64,000 nt of DNA from Verpa conica (lineage: Eukaryota > Ascomycota > Pezizomycetes > Pezizales > Morchellaceae): the NCBI GenBank assembly GCA_033030425.1, contig JAUFSD010000002.1, forward strand, positions 1,984,001 through 2,048,000, in the 5' to 3' direction. A program made the position numbers and the translations under genes. This document shows, piece by piece, positions 59,906 through 64,000 of this stretch. The notes below the pieces were generated by a model. It saw only the letters and a list, made by a program, of their open reading frames with translations, was not told the origin of the DNA and did no database searches. Every line of letters begins with the position of its first letter. Positions within the stretch are counted from its first letter, which is position 1.

Positions 59906-62259
59906 ATGACAGGAGGGAAAGCCGTCCAAGTGGTGTTCGCTGCAAACAATAGTGCTTATCGTAGCCGGAAAAGGGCCCATCGTGCATGCGAACAGTGTAA
60001 AAGCAGACGGGTATATTACAGCTCAGAGTGAATCCCTCGCTGAAATAAACTCAGACTGATAACAACAGAGAAAATGTCCTCCACCGTTCGAAAACCATGA
60101 GCGTTGTGCAAGTTGTGCTCAGGACGGAATTCAGTGCAGGTCATGGCTTCTTCCCGCTAGGAAATCGTGTATTAACACGTTTGTAATAGTTTGGCGTTGA
60201 TCGATTCCGATACTCTGCCTGCTTCTCAGTGGACACCAGAAGAATCTCGCGATGACAACGAAGATATCGATCAAAGTGGAATGTCCGATAAAAATCCTCG
60301 ATTTATCGGCGATCTGAACCCAGAGTCTGTGTTTTTAACAGCCGCAGAGGATTCCGCCTCATCCGACGTCGCAACTGACCGGAACGAGGTAGGTGTCTGG
60401 GTCTCACAACCACCTGAACCCCTGCCAAGGCACAAAGGAGTGAAGCGGCGTTTTCAAGACCAAGAGACCTCTAGAAAACCTACTCCGACAACCCCCACGG
60501 CGGAATCTGGACCCGAGAAATACTTGGAGGCATATATTACCTCGCTAAACGCCTATGCACTTCCGACCCGATCCTGCGTTGATGCACTACTCTCGCTGTA
60601 TCTTAGCTCTATACATCCGTTGTATCCGATAATTGACGACTCGACTTGCGCACTGTTTAAAACGCCAGACAAAATTTCGACCTTGCTACTGCAGAGTGTG
60701 CTGCTTGTTGCCTCTCGGCATCCAGATGCAATAACACATTTGCGACTATCAGCATCGAGTGATCCACTGAAACCGCAAGACTTTGCGTTACGCCTAGAGA
60801 CACGTATTAAAGGGTTGTTGTACGCAGAAGATGAGCGTGATCGCATGATACTAATCCGGGTATATGCGCTCTTGTCTTTAAGCGGAGGGAATGAGGCAAG
60901 CCGAAACCTAGCCCTGGCGATCCATCACGCTCACTCTCTAGGCCTACATATAAGGAATTCAAGAGCCGAAGAACTATGGTGGTGTCTGTGGACATTGGAT
61001 AAGCTCCAAGCTGCAATGAATGGGAGACCCATTCTAGTCAAGCTGGAAGATGTTAGTATTGACCGACCTACAAAAACTAGAGGAGTAAAGGGAGCAGGAT
61101 TTCGCGTGATGGTAAAGCTCGCTGAGCTACTGGAATCAGTCATCGCCTTATATCGCCCAGGAAATGAAAGTTGCTGGGAATATCGTTTTCCCGAGTTCGC
61201 TGAATACTTACAAGAAGAGGAAGTGCCGGAAGAGGGGGGGCAGCTTGGTAGATCACAGCCTTTAACCACATTGCATTTCTAAACTAACAAGCTGTAGCTA
61301 TTCTCAAGCTATTCTATTATGCTATTTCCATCCTTTCACATCGTACACGTAGCCAGTCAACTCAAGTGCGCGGTGTATCATACACACGCCGCTTGCACGC
61401 CGCCTCGAATATCTTATGCCTTCTCCGCGAAATAAAGGGGGTGCTTCCGCCGACACCTGTCCTACCTTATGCACTCTCCCTCGCATTAACAACATTTTAT
61501 GCACGTGTGCGTGAGGGAGACGATGAATGTATGGCAGACTATACCTTTTGTATTGAGAGGCTCACATACTACGGCGAGTGGTGGTGGGTCGCAGGTGCAA
61601 TGGCAAAGCTGGGGCATCGCGCAATGAGCAGCGGAAAAAGAAGAGCAGCTGAAAAGGAATGTGCAGCTGTATTATCGAGCCTAAAGAGCACAGGAGAGGA
61701 AGGACAAAACGGACACGGAAGTGGCACTCGGGAAAGAGCCATTCCGCATAAAATATGTGTAGCAGGTATGCTCAAAGACTTCGTTTCATTTCTTAATACT
61801 TACTAGTCCTACAAAGTGCCTACACGATCTTCAACATCATCAGCCTCGCCTTCATCGACTTCACCTTCGTCCACTCCACCTTCGTCGAAACGTCGGCTGA
61901 TGTACTCCGAACCGCAAATATCGATGTCTCCAATGATGGAGAATACTATCAATAATCAAAACTATAGCACCTATAACCAAGTCATGCCTATGGCCCCACC
62001 ACTGATGCCTATGCGGCCCCCGGTGACATATACACCTGCCCCTCATTTCCTTGAGATTGATGATGCTACATTTAGTGGAGTGGACATGTTCCTACTTGAC
62101 CAGTTCTCAAACCCAAGTAATCCGTTGGATTTTGACTCTTTTGATTTCAATTCATCATGGTTGAGTGGAGAGGGAGTCGAGACAAATTTTGCAATGGCTG
62201 AGGGGTGGAATAATCAATTCAGGGGCCAAAATGGAGGACAGTCATGGTCAGGAGGGTGA
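59906..62259 (+). CDS. Zn2Cys6 transcription factor
   Basis: Five exons, 59906-60010, 60069-60139, 60190-61247, 61298-61765 and 61817-62259, join in phase to 714 aa. The binuclear zinc cluster C-x2-C-x6-C-x9-C-x2-C-x6-C uses C28, C31, C38, C48, C51 and C58, and intron 1 splits it. The middle carries the fungal transcription-factor regulatory domain (CVDALLSLYLSSIHPLYPII, HHAHSLGLHIRNS, ELWWCLWTLDKLQAAMNGRP and GEWWWVAGAMAKLGHRAM). The C-terminus is a Ser/Pro-, Met- and Asn-rich likely activation region. Intron 3 has a CTAAC branch site. The last intron keeps the frame only with the acceptor ACAAAG at 61816; use of TACTAG at 61806 would shift the frame and truncate the tail. Such regulators bind CGG-containing sites and often control adjacent metabolic clusters. 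Its neighbours upstream are two decayed monooxygenases. Confidence 0.9.
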
Positions 62260-64000
62260 CGGTTTGTGTGCCATTTTTGGGGGGAGCTTGGGAGTTTTTC
62301 TTTGGAATTTATTAATCGAGTCGAGTTTTTCGCCCTTTCGCAAGATTGCACGATTTTCGATCCTATATTGATTGCTCGGGGCAGTCCCTTTCGCTCGCTC
62401 TTTTCATTTATGGAGAAAAACGAATTAATCTGCTTATTACCGTTCAGAGTTCCAATATGCTTTAACGAGCAGTGAGGTCGGGAAATTGATCCCATACACC
62501 GGGGTTACACCAGTGGAAGATATTGTAATTATAATCCTAGCCGGATTATAATTTCCTGATCTCATTGCTTGTTGTTTTATTCTAGGGATTGGAAGGAAAG
62601 AATCATTTCGGTTTGGAAAGGTCGACGAATTGTGCTCACTGATTTTACTGATTTGTTCTTTTCAGTTCACAATGGCCAAGTCTACGGATAATATTACTAT
62701 ATCTCGGAGCATACACGAGATCAAGAGGACTTACTTGGGAGCATAATGTACCTAGGAAATATGACAAGCAAATATTTTTTATTAAGTATTCCTGTATATT
62801 ACAACCTAATATGAATGGGTGGTGAAATTCTTGATGATTGCGAGCCACTAGTATTCCGCTGAATTTCTAACTATTACGGTAGTACTGACTGAGAACCGGT
62901 TTTATAGGGCTGATAAAAACCCATTCCTGTAAATCCAACTATCTTGATATCTGCCCTATTAAAATGGATGTGGATTCAAAAAGTATCGGCTGTAGTGCGG
63001 ATGGTCTAGTTAATGCTGTAGGTAACATTAATGAGAGTGCTAGCATCTTCGGTGGCCTTGCCGGATTGTGATAAAGTTATATACCTTCTCTCATGAATTA
63101 CCCAGGGGTTTTATTTATACGATGAAGTTTTGAGAGGTGGATGGATTCATTAGTTCTGAGGTGCTCAAGGGTTTGGGGAATAATTACGCTCTGGACAATT
63201 TTTCAGGGGTCAAGTTTTGGTTTGTACGAGGGTAATTTTAATATTATAGAAATAGGATTATCGCATAGGTTGTTTATTAATTTATTAATAAAATACGTGA
63301 GCGTGAAGGCGCTACCATATTTTGAGGGAGAACCTAACTCAGACATCTGACTGATTTCTGGTGATTATATCCTTGGATTGAGTTCTGCATCTTCCAAGTA
63401 TGTAATGTATGGACCAAATCCCTCGATAGATTTCCATTACTTGGCACGCATGGGTTATGCCGTTATTAATATTGACTGCCTGACTTTTAGTAAATAGCAA
63501 ACAATCCTCCAATACTCAAACACCAACTACAGTGATATCGTGATAGTATCAGACCTGGGAGCAGTAACCAACATACAAGAAAACACTTATCGGCTACCAC
63601 AGACGCAATGTGTGTGTTTCTGGGTCGAGCAGGATTAACGGCAAGAACTAACCCCTCGAAAATCCTGCTACCACGCGTCAACACTGCTAGGCGAGTACTA
63701 GCGGTATATGGTCGGAGGCGAGGGACATCAAACGAAATATGTGCAAGCTTGCACTCTTGCGTTTTTAAATCCGCACACCTTTCAGCCTCTGATCTTAATA
63801 ACTCACTCTCATCGGCTCAACCCACTAGGGCTCTGCACCAGAGAACTTATAGCTTACCTTCTTCTACGTTTTGGGAACAAAGGCTCGATGACTACCAAAA
63901 TATAAGACAACGCTGTTGGAGGAAGGCATCGGATCTACATCAACTCATAAAGGAAGAAGGTGTTGACACGCCGCAATATGAGCGGGGGTCTAGTGAGATG
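62260..64000. other. 3' region of the Zn2Cys6 gene and unassigned DNA
   Basis: A perfect 11-bp hairpin with a 5-nt loop, AATTATAATCC-TAGCC-GGATTATAATT, lies at 62527-62553, 268 bp after the stop codon. At 63360-63497 a short frame reads YGPNPSIDFHYLARMGYAVI, resembling an alpha/beta-hydrolase strand, and then ends at a stop. No complete gene is supported to the end of the window. Confidence 0.45.

Noticed and set aside
1..64000. CRISPR arrays, bacterial operons, rRNA genes
   Set aside because: None seen. The window is eukaryotic with spliced genes and no regularly spaced repeat arrays.

Overview
The window looks like nuclear DNA of a filamentous ascomycete (Pezizomycotina). Genes carry several 43-150 nt GT..AG introns, many with CTAAC or CTGAC branch sites. 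The recognisable families are typically fungal: a Zn2Cys6 regulator, an ascomycete laccase, an EDEM-type GH47 mannosidase, a KDEL receptor and a CFEM-like surface protein. Gene density is low, and transposable elements, MITEs and decayed genes are common. A large repeat-rich genome of the truffle/Pezizales kind would fit, but that placement is inference.

Layout. 1-8.6 kb: mostly AT-rich DNA without convincing genes, with a hAT-like MITE (5787-5967) and a foldback MITE in a CAG-type repeat (7497-7619). 8.6-11.2 kb: an intact single-pass membrane protein, a tRNA-Leu(UAG) with a 13-nt intron, and a TA-flanked MITE. 14.7-17.6 kb: a laccase pseudogene converging on a decayed NC2-beta (Dr1) paralogue. 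19.5-23.9 kb: a small secreted protein followed by an intact five-exon EDEM/Htm1-like mannosidase with a PA domain. 23.9-36 kb: gene-poor, with a cluster of strong hairpins. 36-37 kb: a three-exon Myb/SANT-like gene. 45.2-46.2 kb: a two-exon KDEL receptor with an unusually long acidic tail.

48.7-62.3 kb is the most interesting part. A decayed salicylate-hydroxylase-type FAD monooxygenase, a two-exon GNAT-like gene, a 4,554-bp Mutator-like element (MULE), a decayed fungal flavin monooxygenase (FMO) and an intact five-exon Zn2Cys6 transcription factor lie in a row. The MULE has about 80-bp terminal inverted repeats and a perfect 9-bp target duplication. Its transposase is interrupted by a 329-bp LTR-like insertion with a 5-bp duplication, and its other half holds a 361-bp solo LTR with another 5-bp duplication. 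Two broken flavoenzymes beside an acyltransferase-like gene and an intact cluster-type regulator suggest a dying secondary-metabolism locus that was invaded by nested transposons.

The EDEM-like mannosidase and the KDEL receptor both belong to ER quality control and retrieval, but they are 21 kb apart, so this is probably coincidence. Spliced coordinates come from reading-frame continuity and splice motifs only, not from transcripts.
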